A DNA stretch of 25,853 nt from an uncultured Pelosinus sp. (GCA_900542835.1 UQPB01000043.1:1-25853); one strand, 5' to 3'. Positions 13,740 through 22,552 are shown, numbered from the stretch's first letter. Notes: generated from the letters alone by a model not told the origin. Program-made: numbers and translations.

Positions 13740-15068
13740 CTAGACGTTAAACTTCGCCGCCAGTTGCCGCAACTGCTGCAAAACATTCTGTTCGCTGACA
13801 CTGACCAGTTTGCCGTTTTTCAATTGCTCGATTCCATGCACGACCACTTTGCTGACCGCTGTCGGCTGCATCGAGTAGACAATATTGGGCAGCAATTGTT
13901 CATCAACACTAAACAGCGGCTGCAGTGACAAATCGCTGAGATCAACGCCGACAAAATCCGCGTAATAGCCGGCTGCGATCCTCCCAACCGGCATGTCCAG
14001 CAGCGCCTCGCCATTGGCCGTTCCCATAGCGAAGACCTGTTTCGCCGTAATCGCCGTCGCATTGAGCAGCGACACTTTCTGCAGCAGCGCGGTCATGCGC
14101 ATTTCCTCAAACACACTGACCCGGTTGTTGCTGCAGGCGCCATCCGTCCCCAGCCCGACAACCACCCCGGCCTGTATCAGTTCGGGGATTTTGGTTACAC
14201 CATCAGCCAGAAACATGTTGCTCGAAGGACAGTAGGCCAGTTTTGCCTTTTTTTCACCCATAAGCTGAATCTCATTCGCCGCCAGCCAGACGGCATGCAC
14301 TGCCACCAGGTTTTCATCCAGCACGCCGAGCTTATGCAAGGTTTCCAGCGGCCGCAAGCCATGCGCCGCCAGCGTTTCTTCCACTTCAAACGGTTCCTCG
14401 GCGACATGGATGTGCATCCGCGTACCAAGCTCAAACGCCAGCTTATGACCAGCCTTTACCATTTCCGGCGAAGCGGCGTGCAGACTGTGCGGTGCCGGAA
14501 TAATCTTTACCATCGGATCAGCGTCATAGGCAGCGGCCAGCCGCCGCGTATTCGCCACTGCCTGCGACACCGGTTCCCGGTAGCCGGAGGGAGCTCCCGC
14601 CCAATCATACATGGTCCTGGCAAGCGCCAGCCTGATACCGCAGTCTTTAGCCGCCTGAATAATTGCCGCATCACTGGCTGTTCCCTGATTATGCAGATAG
14701 AAAAAGTCGCACACAGTGGTTACACCGCAGCGCAGCATCTCGGCAAAGGCAAACAGAGCGCCGCTGTAAATATCCTGTTCGCTTAACAGCGGCGAATAGC
14801 GGTACAGTGCCTGATCCCGCCATTCTAAAAACGGACGGTCAACCACTAGTCCTCGCAGCAGACTCTGAAATGAATGATTATGGGCGTTCACCGTTCCCGG
14901 CAGCATCGCCAGCCCGCTCCAGTCGATCACAACGGCGTCAGGATGCGCCCGCTGCAGTTCTGCCGCCGCGTCAATCGCCTTAATCATGCCGTCTTCAGCC
15001 AAAACGCCTTTAGCAGTGGCAAAGCCCTGTTCCTGCCAGAGATAGGACGGCGTATAAAGATATTTCAT
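13740..15068 (-). CDS. HutF-like amidohydrolase (deiminase)
   Basis: A 442-residue metal-dependent amidohydrolase of the TrzA/HutF group. Metal and catalytic residues are in place: His63 and His65 in NAHNHSFQ, His221 in HIHVAEE, His258 in AVHAVW, and Asp309 in GLGTDGACSNN. HutF-type resemblance is strongest around HNHSFQSLLRG, FLEWRDQALYRY, EMLRCGVTTVCDFFYLHN and APHSLHAASPE, so removal of ammonia from a formimino or amidino group (formiminoglutamate to formylglutamate in HutF) is the favoured reaction. The GTDGACSNN segment is more TrzA-like, leaving substrate open. It starts two bases after the stop of the M20 gene. Confidence 0.87.
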   Translation of the reverse strand: MKYLYTPSYLWQEQGFATAKGVLAEDGMIKAIDAAAELQRAHPDAVVIDWSGLAMLPGTVNAHNHSFQSLLRGLVVDRPFLEWRDQALYRYSPLLSEQDIYSGALFAFAEMLRCGVTTVCDFFYLHNQGTASDAAIIQAAKDCGIRLALARTMYDWAGAPSGYREPVSQAVANTRRLAAAYDADPMVKIIPAPHSLHAASPEMVKAGHKLAFELGTRMHIHVAEEPFEVEETLAAHGLRPLETLHKLGVLDENLVAVHAVWLAANEIQLMGEKKAKLAYCPSSNMFLADGVTKIPELIQAGVVVGLGTDGACSNNRVSVFEEMRMTALLQKVSLLNATAITAKQVFAMGTANGEALLDMPVGRIAAGYYADFVGVDLSDLSLQPLFSVDEQLLPNIVYSMQPTAVSKVVVHGIEQLKNGKLVSVSEQNVLQQLRQLAAKFNV

Positions 15069-15070
15069 CC

Positions 15071-16330
15071 TTAATCCAACTCCTTATCCAGCCGCAACAT
15101 CGTTTTCAGCAGAATATTGCCCGCTTTTTCGATATCCTCCAGCCTGCTATCCTCATCGGGACAATGACTTTTACCGTTCAGACTGCGGACAAACAGCATG
15201 CCGCTTTTGGTCACGTCCGCCAAATGAGTGGCATCATGTCCCGCCATGCTGGTCAGCGTAAGATACGGCTCAGCAGCGGCCGCCAGTTCGCCGTCGATAG
15301 CGGCAATAACCGTCTCATCCAGTTTAACAGCCGCCTGGTCTAACAGCACCTGCCGCTGAATGCGGACGCTGCGTTCGGCTTCAATTACCGCCACTGCGCC
15401 GTCTAGCCTGTCAAGCACCGCCTCCAGCACCGCAGGCCCCGGCGTCCGGATCTCTAGCGTCAGCGAGACTTCGCCGGGAATGATGTTGACTGCGTTCGGG
15501 TAAATCTGCAGCCGGCCGATCGTGCCGACTACATCCTCTCTGTCGATTGTCCGCAATACCTGTTCCAGAGCCAGGCAAAAGGCGGCAGCTGCCGACAAGG
15601 CGTCACGCCGGTCCGGCATCAGCGTCGTCCCGGCGTGATTGGCTTCGCCGCAAACCGTGACCGTTTCCCGGTAGATGCCGGTAATGTGAGAGACGGCCGC
15701 CAATGGCAGACACCGTTTATCAAGGCGCTGCCCCTGCTCAATATGGCATTCTAAAAACGCGGCCAACTTCCCGGGCTGCAGCCGGGCTGCAGCCAGATTG
15801 CCGAGCGATCCTCCCGCCCTGGTCAGTGCTTCGTCCAGGCTAAGTTTTTGCAGCGGATCCTCGGCCCCGGCTAACTGGGCCGCAGTCAGTTTGCCGGTCG
15901 CCAGCCGGCTGCCGAGAGTAGACAAATTAAACGGATTCGGCTCCTCGGCGGTAAACGACACCATCGCCAGTGGATGCCGCAGCGGCCAGCAGGCTTCTTT
16001 AACAGCCTGCAGCACCTCAATGGCCAGGATGACGCCAAGCGCGCCGTCATACATACCACCATTGGGCACCGTATCGTGATGCGAGCCGGCGACAATAGCC
16101 GGCAGCGGCGATTGTTCATTAATTTTCGCCCATATATTAGCAGCCGGATCGACCGACACGGCTGCGCCAACTTCATTAGTTAACAGTGTCGCCAGATGCT
16201 TTCTGGCGGCTAAATCCGCCGCGCTGCCAAAGCTGCGGTCGATACCGCCGCCGGCATTCCTGCCGATGGCGGCCAGAGCCTGCAGACGCGCCTGAATGCG
16301 CATAATATTGACTGAAGGAAAACCAGGCAT
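15071..16330 (-). CDS. M20-family amidase (N-carbamoyl-amino acid/allantoate amidohydrolase type)
   Basis: A 419-residue zinc peptidase-fold hydrolase of the hydantoinase/carbamoylase and AllC group. Visible metal-site motifs are GSHHDTV (about 82-88), MYDGALG (about 93-99), SFTAEEPNPF, ECHIEQG and the C-terminal AGHDATHLA. Family members hydrolyse N-carbamoyl amino acids, allantoate or ureidoglycine-like compounds; N-formyl amino acids are a possible relative. GAGGA lies six bases before the ATG at 16330 but abuts the upstream ATG at 16336, so the shorter start is preferred. Two bases separate it from the deiminase, so the two probably work in sequence: the deiminase product would be an N-formyl or N-carbamoyl amino acid. 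Confidence 0.88.
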   Translation of the reverse strand: MPGFPSVNIMRIQARLQALAAIGRNAGGGIDRSFGSAADLAARKHLATLLTNEVGAAVSVDPAANIWAKINEQSPLPAIVAGSHHDTVPNGGMYDGALGVILAIEVLQAVKEACWPLRHPLAMVSFTAEEPNPFNLSTLGSRLATGKLTAAQLAGAEDPLQKLSLDEALTRAGGSLGNLAAARLQPGKLAAFLECHIEQGQRLDKRCLPLAAVSHITGIYRETVTVCGEANHAGTTLMPDRRDALSAAAAFCLALEQVLRTIDREDVVGTIGRLQIYPNAVNIIPGEVSLTLEIRTPGPAVLEAVLDRLDGAVAVIEAERSVRIQRQVLLDQAAVKLDETVIAAIDGELAAAAEPYLTLTSMAGHDATHLADVTKSGMLFVRSLNGKSHCPDEDSRLEDIEKAGNILLKTMLRLDKELD

Positions 16331-16360
16331 GTCCATTCCTCTTTTCTTATTAATAGCAGG

Positions 16361-17119
16361 TTATTTTTCCAGGACCTTGTTCAAAAACTCCCTGGTGCGG
16401 GGATGTGAAGGGTTCACAAAGATTGTATCCGGCGTGTCCTGCTCAATAATCACGCCCTGATCAAGTACCAGCACCTGATCGGCGACATCTCTGGCAAACC
16501 GCATTTCGTGGGTGACAATCACCATGGTCATGCCTTCTTTCGCCAGATCTTTCATGACTTGCAGCACTTCACCGACCATTTCCGGATCGAGAGCGGAAGT
16601 CGGCTCGTCAAACAGCATCACTTTCGGCTGCATTGCCAGCGCGCGGGCAATGGCAACCCGCTGCTTCTGTCCGCCGGACAAACTGTATGGCAGCACATGC
16701 GCCTTTTCCTCCAGTCCGACTTTGCGTAAAAGCTGCATCGCCAGCAATGCTGCCGCATCCTTGCTCAGCCCTTTTAGGGACTGCGGCGCCATTGTGATAT
16801 TTTGCAGCACTGTTTTGTGCGGAAACAGATTAAATGACTGAAAAACCATCCCGACATCCTGTCTGGCCAAATTCAACTCCGCCGCCGGGATTTCCACCGA
16901 ATTGCCGTTAACCAGCCTGCGTCCCATCGGTTTGCCGTCAATACTGATTTCACCGTCGCAGTAGGTTTCCAGATAATTAATACAGCGCAGCAGCGTGCTC
17001 TTGCCGGAGCCGGACGGACCGATAATGACGAACACCTTCCCCGGCTCAACCCTGAGTTCAATATTTTTCAGCACCTGATGCTCACCGTAAAATTTATTCA
17101 GACAGGTAATCTGAATCAT
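16361..17119 (-). CDS. polar amino acid ABC transporter, ATP-binding protein
   Basis: A 252-residue ATPase of the GlnQ/HisP class that drives uptake at the inner membrane. It has Walker A GPSGSGKST, Q-loop VFQSFNLFPH, signature LSGGQKQR, Walker B VMLFDEPTSALDP and switch VTHEM. The ATG overlaps the stop of the permease (ATGA), with AGGAGGGG upstream. It closes the transporter trio and is followed by the amidase after a 30-base gap, so transport and catabolism are probably co-transcribed. Confidence 0.97.
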   Translation of the reverse strand: MIQITCLNKFYGEHQVLKNIELRVEPGKVFVIIGPSGSGKSTLLRCINYLETYCDGEISIDGKPMGRRLVNGNSVEIPAAELNLARQDVGMVFQSFNLFPHKTVLQNITMAPQSLKGLSKDAAALLAMQLLRKVGLEEKAHVLPYSLSGGQKQRVAIARALAMQPKVMLFDEPTSALDPEMVGEVLQVMKDLAKEGMTMVIVTHEMRFARDVADQVLVLDQGVIIEQDTPDTIFVNPSHPRTREFLNKVLEK

Positions 17120-17790
17120 TGCAGTTCCCCTCCTGTGCGGAAACGGTTTTCCAAGGCCAGCCCGGCATAACCGATTAGATTATTCAGCAGATAATACAGT
17201 ACGGCGACCGCCAGCAAAAATTCCATTGTCCTGTAGGTGTCGGCAATCAGAATATTAGCCTGCCGGAAAAGCTCAATTACGGTAATTGTCGACAGCAGCG
17301 ACGAATTCTTCGTCAGCGAAATAAACTCATTCGTCATTGGCGCCAGCATTCGGGAAATCGCCTGCGGGATGATAATTTTCCGCATTGTCTGCGCATAAGA
17401 AAAGCCTAATGAACGCCCCGCCTCCATCTGCCCCCGGTCGATTGACTGGAGCGCGCCCCGGATAATTTGCGAGGAATAGGCGCCGCTGTACATGCCCAGC
17501 GCGATAATGCCGGATAGCCAGGCGACCGTGTCAATGCCCAGCACCAGCGGCAAACCGTAATACAGCATAAACAGTTGCACCAACAGCGGCGTCGCCCGGA
17601 ACCAGGACAGATAGGCGAGTGAAAAGCCCCGGTATAGCGCCATGCCTGACAACTGGCCAAAAGCGATGAACGTGCCGATCAACAGGCTGAAAACAAAGCC
17701 AGCCGCCGAGAAAAGCATCGTGGACAACAGGCCGTACAGCAGAAAGTGAATATTTTTGCCGAGAAATATTACAGAAAAATCAAAGGTCAT
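17116..17790 (-). CDS. polar amino acid ABC transporter, permease protein
   Basis: A 224-residue inner-membrane protein of the HisM/GlnP class with about five membrane segments. The ATPase-contact loop lies near residues 120-140 (GALQSIDRGQMEAGRSLGFS). A single permease gene suggests a homodimer in the transporter. GGAGGAGAGC precedes the ATG. It overlaps the ATPase gene by four bases. Confidence 0.95.
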   Translation of the reverse strand: MTFDFSVIFLGKNIHFLLYGLLSTMLFSAAGFVFSLLIGTFIAFGQLSGMALYRGFSLAYLSWFRATPLLVQLFMLYYGLPLVLGIDTVAWLSGIIALGMYSGAYSSQIIRGALQSIDRGQMEAGRSLGFSYAQTMRKIIIPQAISRMLAPMTNEFISLTKNSSLLSTITVIELFRQANILIADTYRTMEFLLAVAVLYYLLNNLIGYAGLALENRFRTGGELQ

Positions 17791-17810
17791 CCCGCTCTCC
17801 TCCCCATGCC

Positions 17811-17832
17811 AGGGGCAGAAAGCTCTGCCCCT
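17811..17832 (-). terminator. intra-operon hairpin after the binding-protein gene
   Basis: Nine-base perfect arms AGGGGCAGA (17811-17819) and TCTGCCCCT (17824-17832), with a 4-base loop and no T-tract. Such hairpins commonly stabilise the binding-protein message or trim transcription, giving more lipoprotein than permease. Confidence 0.55.
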
Positions 17833-17847
17833 CTATTACCGCCGCCA

Positions 17848-18636
17848 TTAGTCAAACCATTTTTTAACGATTGCAGCATACGTGCCGTTATCTTTGACTT
17901 TTTTCAGCGCCGCGTTGACCGCGGTCGCCAGTTCGCCATCCTCTTTGCGCATCCCGTAGCCGTAGAACTCCTCTGTTAAAGTGTCAGACAGCACAGTCAC
18001 GGTGCCTTTGGCCTTAGCATAAGTCCTGGCCGCCGGCAAGCCGGTAACCACTGCGTCAACCTTGCCTGTTTCCAATTCCATAAACATGTCGTTGTTGGTT
18101 TCTACTTTTACCAGCTTCACTTCTTGATATTTTTCTTCCAGATATTTGGCAGACTTTGTGCCGATCTGGACGGAAGCTTTTTTGCCCTTCAGGTCATTGA
18201 CACCCTTGATTGCCGTATTGTCTTTCTTAACCATGATCGACAAGCCGCCAGGAAAATAGGTATCGGAAAAATTAATCGTTTGCTTGCGCTCGTCGGTGAT
18301 ATACATGGCGGAAACAACCATGTCAAATTTTTTCGCCAGCAAGCCGGGGATCAGGCCCTTGAATTCGGTATCGACGTATTCGACCTTATCTGCGCCCAGT
18401 TCTTTAGCCACTGCTTCGATTAGGTCGATGTCAAAGCCTTCGTATTTCCCGTCGTTCTTATACTCGAACGGTTTAAACGTAGCATCTGTACCGACTTTCA
18501 GTACCTTCTCCTGTTTGATTTTGGCCAGCACACCTGTGTTTTTTTCCTTTTCTGTGGCCGTACCGCCGCCGGAACAGCCTGCCGCAACCAGTGCAAACAG
18601 TGCCGCCGCCAGTAAAATGATCAGTTTTTTCATCAT
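17848..18636 (-). CDS. amino acid ABC transporter substrate-binding lipoprotein
   Basis: A 262-residue GlnH/HisJ-type binding protein. A lipoprotein signal ends in VAAGC, with Cys21 as the lipid anchor. Ligand-site features of the family are present: FKPFEY, GFDIDLIEAVAKELG, SAMYITDERKQTINFSDTYF (the Arg that holds the alpha-carboxylate) and KKASVQIGTKSAKYL. The ligand is a polar amino acid or derivative; glutamate- or glutamine-like character is only inferred. The tandem ATG pair at 18636/18633 follows GAGGAG; longer frames would run into the terminator of the regulator gene and lack a ribosome site. Confidence 0.94.
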   Translation of the reverse strand: MMKKLIILLAAALFALVAAGCSGGGTATEKEKNTGVLAKIKQEKVLKVGTDATFKPFEYKNDGKYEGFDIDLIEAVAKELGADKVEYVDTEFKGLIPGLLAKKFDMVVSAMYITDERKQTINFSDTYFPGGLSIMVKKDNTAIKGVNDLKGKKASVQIGTKSAKYLEEKYQEVKLVKVETNNDMFMELETGKVDAVVTGLPAARTYAKAKGTVTVLSDTLTEEFYGYGMRKEDGELATAVNAALKKVKDNGTYAAIVKKWFD

Positions 18637-18705
18637 CGCATTCTCCTCTTTTTTTGTAGTCTCTATGTCAATACAGCCGGACGGCCGCACTATTTTAAAT
18701 ACAAA

Positions 18706-18752
18706 AAAGACGCCTGGACATAACTGCAGTTCAGTTATCTTCAAACGTCTTT
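18706..18752 (-). terminator. terminator of the RpiR-family regulator gene
   Basis: Outer arms AAAGACG/CGTCTTT (18706-18712, 18746-18752) and inner arms ATAACTG/CAGTTAT around a 5-base loop, then TTTTTTGTATTT on the minus strand. It separates the regulator from the transporter genes, so those genes need read-through or their own promoter; none is clearly visible in the remaining 60 bases. Confidence 0.75.
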
Positions 18753-18782
18753 GTTTGATTAGTGCCGTATTGCAAGCAACGC

Positions 18783-19655
18783 CTACAGGCCGCCGTTGCT
18801 ATAGTATACGTTATTCTCCGTGTCCAGTTTTTCAAAGCGGCTTAGCCGCTGCTCCAGTTCGGCGGTGGCTTTGGCCACATCCCGCAGCAGCAGGTTCAAA
18901 AACAACAGCGGCGTACTGTAAATATCAAAAATGGAAGATATGGTGATCGGCAGATACAGCACCAGATCAGCCAGGCCGGCCACCGGTGAAATCATACTGT
19001 CGGTAAGCGCCGCAACCGTAAAGCCCTCTCTGCGCAATTCCCGCAGCTTGTTGACCAACACGTTCGGATAACGGGGAAAGGAGATGACCAGGATCAGCTG
19101 TTTTTGCGGATCTCGCAGATTAAGTGTTTCCCAGGCCGGCTGATCCGGCGTCACCTGGCTCACGCCATTGCGAATTTTACTTAACACATAATAGGTATAG
19201 GGCAGCAGTGTTGCTGACATGCGGGCCGACAACAACACCACCTCCGGCGCCGCCACAATTTTATCAATCAGTTGACGGTACTGCGGCTGGCACAAAATCG
19301 CTGCCAGTTCATTGATGTTTTCCCGCTCCATTTCCAGGATGCTGCGGACCTTATGATCTCCTTGGTTCTGGCGGATATATTGCAGCCGCTGCGGCACCGT
19401 AATTTCCTTGCTGACAAACTTTTGCAGGCTGCGCTGAAATTCATTAAAACCGCGATAGCCTAACGCCATGCAAAACCGTGAAACACTGCCCTGGCTGATG
19501 TCAATCTCGGCCGCCAGTTCTCCTGCCGTCATAAAAATAATGCGGATATAATTCTTTTCAATATAGTGCGCCAGTTTTTCATAGGTCGGCGAATCACCGG
19601 CAATCGCCAGCATCCGGTTGAGCAGGCCATTCAGTTCATTATCGTTAGCCTCCAT
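18783..19655 (-). CDS. MurR/RpiR-family transcriptional regulator
   Basis: A 290-residue DNA-binding regulator. The N-terminal helix-turn-helix spans about residues 40-75 (TAGELAAEIDISQGSVSRFC). The SIS domain follows from about 120 to 255 and normally binds a phosphorylated sugar or similar effector. A TTG seven codons upstream is possible, but AAAAAGGAG fits the ATG at 19655. It sits directly upstream of the transporter and amidase genes and is the natural candidate for their control. The effector is unknown; there is no sugar gene nearby. Confidence 0.92.
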   Translation of the reverse strand: MEANDNELNGLLNRMLAIAGDSPTYEKLAHYIEKNYIRIIFMTAGELAAEIDISQGSVSRFCMALGYRGFNEFQRSLQKFVSKEITVPQRLQYIRQNQGDHKVRSILEMERENINELAAILCQPQYRQLIDKIVAAPEVVLLSARMSATLLPYTYYVLSKIRNGVSQVTPDQPAWETLNLRDPQKQLILVISFPRYPNVLVNKLRELRREGFTVAALTDSMISPVAGLADLVLYLPITISSIFDIYSTPLLFLNLLLRDVAKATAELEQRLSRFEKLDTENNVYYSNGGL

Positions 19656-19705
19656 AAGCAGCGACTCCTTTTTCAATAATGATTTTATTTATTGTCAAAT
19701 TTATA

Positions 19706-19718
19706 ATGATGGCATCAT
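19706..19718. promoter_or_regulatory. candidate operator palindrome in the regulator leader
   Basis: ATGATG-G-CATCAT is a perfect 13-base palindrome with a single central base, lying between the promoter and the ATG of the RpiR-family gene, so it is a plausible site for autoregulation. No second copy was noted before the transporter genes. Confidence 0.35.
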
Positions 19719-19787
19719 CAACGATCTGGTAAAAAAACACAAGAACATTTAGAAGCACAGCCTCTAAACGCCCTTGTTTATATAAAG

Positions 19788-19816
19788 AATGTAGCACAGG
19801 ATGCCGGTTCTGTCAA
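19788..19816 (-). promoter_or_regulatory. promoter of the RpiR-family gene
   Basis: TTGACA (19811-19816), 17 bases, TACATT (19788-19793) on the minus strand: nearly ideal boxes and spacing. The leader to the ATG is about 125 bases. Confidence 0.8.
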
Positions 19817-19845
19817 CGTCTTTTTCCTAACTGCCGAGCCCGACC

Positions 19846-19865
19846 AAAAAGCACGGACATTCGTG
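19846..19865 (-). terminator. weak terminator after korB
   Basis: A 4-base stem CACG/CGTG with a 6-base loop followed on the minus strand by CTTTTTGG. It lies just past the korB stop and just before the regulator promoter. Confidence 0.35.
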
Positions 19866-19880
19866 TTCTGTTCTTTACGC

Positions 19881-20738
19881 CTACGCCAGATCCTCCATCA
19901 GGCCGCTAATGTCAACACCGGCGAGCGGCTGATCGGTCAGGGGACCGTTCTTGAGCTGGGGCAGCGAATCGGCAAAGGTCGGCCGCTCTTCCCGCAGGAA
20001 CACGCCGACAGGAATCTCATCACCCCACAGGCCGGCCAGCGCTTTTGCCCGCTCGCGGTCGGCGGGGTCGTGATCGGCGGCGATGCGGCGGACGCGCTGC
20101 TGATACCAGGTGTAGGTATTGACAGAGTTGAACGACACGCAGGGCTGCAGGATATCGACGACGGCAAAGCCGGGATGGCGGATCGCCTGCGCCATCATAT
20201 CGGCGAGATGGTTCATGTCGCCGGTATAGGCGCGGGCGACAAAGCTGGCCCCCAGATTAATCGCCATCTCGACAATGTTGACCGGCCGCTCGACATTGCC
20301 CAGCGGCGGCGGCGTAAATTTAGTAAACATGCCCGGTTCGCTGGTAGGCGAGGTCTGCCCTTTGGTCAGTCCATACACCTGATTGTTGTGAATAAAATAA
20401 CTGATATCAAGATTACGCCTGGCGGTATGGACAAAATGGCCCATCCCCAGCCCCATACCATCGCCGTCGCCGCCCTCGGCGATGACAGTCAGTTTATGAT
20501 TGGCCAGCTTGACGCCGGTCGCTACCGGCAAGCTGCGGCCATGCAGGGTCTCGATGCGGTAGCAGTTGACATACTGGCCAATCTTACTGGAGCAGCCGAT
20601 GCCGTTAACCAGCACGGTTTGTTCGAGATCGAGTTCAAGGGTGGCAAACGCCTTTTTCAACGAATTAAAGATGCCGAAGTTGCCGCAGCCGGGACACCAG
20701 GTGGGAACATAGGCGAGATTGACGTCATGCGCGCTCAT
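19881..20738 (-). CDS. korB: 2-oxoacid:ferredoxin oxidoreductase, beta subunit
   Basis: A 285-residue thiamine diphosphate subunit that decarboxylates a 2-oxoacid with CoA and passes electrons to ferredoxin. It shows WCPGCGNF near the N-terminus, NGIGCSSKIG, and the TPP-Mg motif GDGDGMGLGMGH. The length matches KorB-type two-subunit enzymes. 2-oxoglutarate is the usual substrate of this type, but pyruvate or branched-chain acids cannot be excluded. Its ATG overlaps the korA stop by four bases, with AAGGAGGTG inside korA. Confidence 0.92.
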   Translation of the reverse strand: MSAHDVNLAYVPTWCPGCGNFGIFNSLKKAFATLELDLEQTVLVNGIGCSSKIGQYVNCYRIETLHGRSLPVATGVKLANHKLTVIAEGGDGDGMGLGMGHFVHTARRNLDISYFIHNNQVYGLTKGQTSPTSEPGMFTKFTPPPLGNVERPVNIVEMAINLGASFVARAYTGDMNHLADMMAQAIRHPGFAVVDILQPCVSFNSVNTYTWYQQRVRRIAADHDPADRERAKALAGLWGDEIPVGVFLREERPTFADSLPQLKNGPLTDQPLAGVDISGLMEDLA

Positions 20739-22480
20739 GCCAGCACCTCCTTGATTTTCAGCAGTATCTGCGACGGCGTAAACGCCAGTGAGTCATACTT
20801 CAAATAGCGGTTAGCCAGCAGGATGCCGGTATGCATCCGGATCAGACCGCCAAGCTGGGCTGTCTTATTGCCCTCCACCAGCAAGGTTTGCTTGCTGCGG
20901 CCCAGAATTTCCGCCACCGCCGCTGCCGGAAACGGCGACAAATAGACGACTTGCAGGACATTGACACTGATGCCGGCCGCCTTGGCCAGCTCCATCGCCT
21001 CCAGCGCCGCGCCTTTGGTCGAGCCCCAGACCACCAGCGTCAGATCGGCGGTTTCCGGCCCATGCAGCTTAACCGCCTCCAGCTCCGCCAGCAGCTGCGG
21101 TTCTTTATCAAACAGCTTATCCAACGCCTTAACAGTAACTTCCGGCTCGCTGCCGGCATATTCGCGATTGCCGGAGCTGTAAAAGCCGTCCTCGCCATGG
21201 GTATAGCTGGTGGCGATATGACGGCCGCCGGGGGTTCCCGGCAGAGCCCTCGCCGACACGCCGTCGGCGGTGAACTCATAGCGTTTGTACGGCTGGTTCG
21301 CCGCCAGCCAGGCGGCGTCAGCCAGCTTGCCGCGCGCAATTGTCAATCCGGCCGTCTCAAAGAAGGGATGAGTAGCCGACGAGTCGGCAAGATATTTATC
21401 GGTCAGGATAATAACCGGCAGTTGATATTTTTCCGCCAGATTGAATACGCGGAAGGTTTCAGTAAAACACTCCTCAATATCGCCGGGAGCAACGACGATG
21501 CGCAGGAATTCGCCCTGCGACGCGTTCAGGACAAAAGCCAGATCGGCCTGGGCGGTTCGCGTCGGCTGACCGGTGCTGGGGCCGCCGCGCTGGGCGTTGA
21601 CCATCACCAGCGGCACCTCCGCCAATGCGGCGAAGCCGAGCGCCTCTACCATCAGCGCAAAGCCGCCGCCGCTGGTGGAGCCGATTGCCCGCACACCGGC
21701 AAAGCCGGCGCCGATAAGCATATTGATGGCGGCAATTTCGTCCTCCGCCTGCTTAAATACCAACCCAAACGCAGGGCCGTTATCAGCCAGATAGGTCAGC
21801 ACGCTGGAACCGGGCGTCATCGGGTAGCCGGCGGCAAATTTGCAGCCGGCCTGGAGCGCGCCCATCGCAATTGCGTCGTTGCCGTTTAACAGCATCCGTT
21901 TAGCCGGCAGCGGTGAAAACGGCAGGGAAAAGGTCGACGGCGCTACCTGCGCCGCAGCCAGCTCGTATGTTTGCTGCAGCAGCACCCGGTTTTTTTCGAA
22001 TACCTCGGGCTTGAATTCGTCAGCTAAAACCGCTTCAATCAGTGCAATCGGAAAACCGCTGACAGCGCAAAAAGCACCCAGCATCGCGCTGTTGGACATG
22101 ATCTTAGCCACATCACCGCTGCCCTTTTGCAGCAACGGCAGCTGCAGCACCCGGACGCCCTCCGCCAGCTGGCTGACATCAACCTGGAGTGACGAGTCGG
22201 CAATCAACGCGCCGCCCGGCCGCAGGCGGCCGCCGTTTTGCTCCAGGCCCGGCTGCGACAAAACCGCCAGGCAGTCAATCGTTTCCTCATGCGCCCGCAG
22301 CGGCGAAGCCGCCAGCCGGACCAGACAGGTATTCAGTCCGCCTTTAATCAGCGATGGATACTCATTAACAACAAAGGCCCAGAGATTATTGCGCCCCGCG
22401 GCCCTGGCCACGGTCGTGCCGGCACTCATGACGCCGTAGCCGGCTTCGCCGGCAAACAGACAACTAAACTCTTGTTTCAA
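20735..22480 (-). CDS. korA: 2-oxoacid:ferredoxin oxidoreductase, fused gamma-alpha subunit
   Basis: A 581-residue protein joining the gamma (CoA-related) domain (about 1-190; AGEAGYGVMSAG at 10-21) to the alpha domain (about 195-581; GYPMTPGSSVLTYL, QAEDEIAAINMLIGAGFAG, GSTSGGGFALM). This fusion is typical of KorA/OforA-type enzymes. Its partner is the adjoining korB. It begins with TTG: GAGGAGGG lies six bases ahead and no ATG is near. It stands divergent to the uracil-DNA glycosylase gene, with an inverted repeat between them. If the neighbouring cluster makes glutamate, this enzyme could oxidise the derived 2-oxoglutarate, but that link is inference. Confidence 0.92.
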   Translation of the reverse strand: MKQEFSCLFAGEAGYGVMSAGTTVARAAGRNNLWAFVVNEYPSLIKGGLNTCLVRLAASPLRAHEETIDCLAVLSQPGLEQNGGRLRPGGALIADSSLQVDVSQLAEGVRVLQLPLLQKGSGDVAKIMSNSAMLGAFCAVSGFPIALIEAVLADEFKPEVFEKNRVLLQQTYELAAAQVAPSTFSLPFSPLPAKRMLLNGNDAIAMGALQAGCKFAAGYPMTPGSSVLTYLADNGPAFGLVFKQAEDEIAAINMLIGAGFAGVRAIGSTSGGGFALMVEALGFAALAEVPLVMVNAQRGGPSTGQPTRTAQADLAFVLNASQGEFLRIVVAPGDIEECFTETFRVFNLAEKYQLPVIILTDKYLADSSATHPFFETAGLTIARGKLADAAWLAANQPYKRYEFTADGVSARALPGTPGGRHIATSYTHGEDGFYSSGNREYAGSEPEVTVKALDKLFDKEPQLLAELEAVKLHGPETADLTLVVWGSTKGAALEAMELAKAAGISVNVLQVVYLSPFPAAAVAEILGRSKQTLLVEGNKTAQLGGLIRMHTGILLANRYLKYDSLAFTPSQILLKIKEVLA

Positions 22481-22552
22481 AAAGCACCCTCCTCTATTGC
22501 TAAAAGATACCAGGTTTTCTATTACTAACTAAATTCGGCTCGCCGGGGAAAA

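Noticed and set aside
18783..19676. A TTG start for the RpiR-family gene at 19676
   Set aside because: The ribosome site AAAAAGGAG lies inside this extension and is correctly spaced for the ATG at 19655.
20831..21889. Long plus-strand frame opposite korA (352 codons)
   Set aside because: It is antisense to a well-supported gene in GC-rich DNA, and its composition is Arg/Gln-rich as expected for a shadow.
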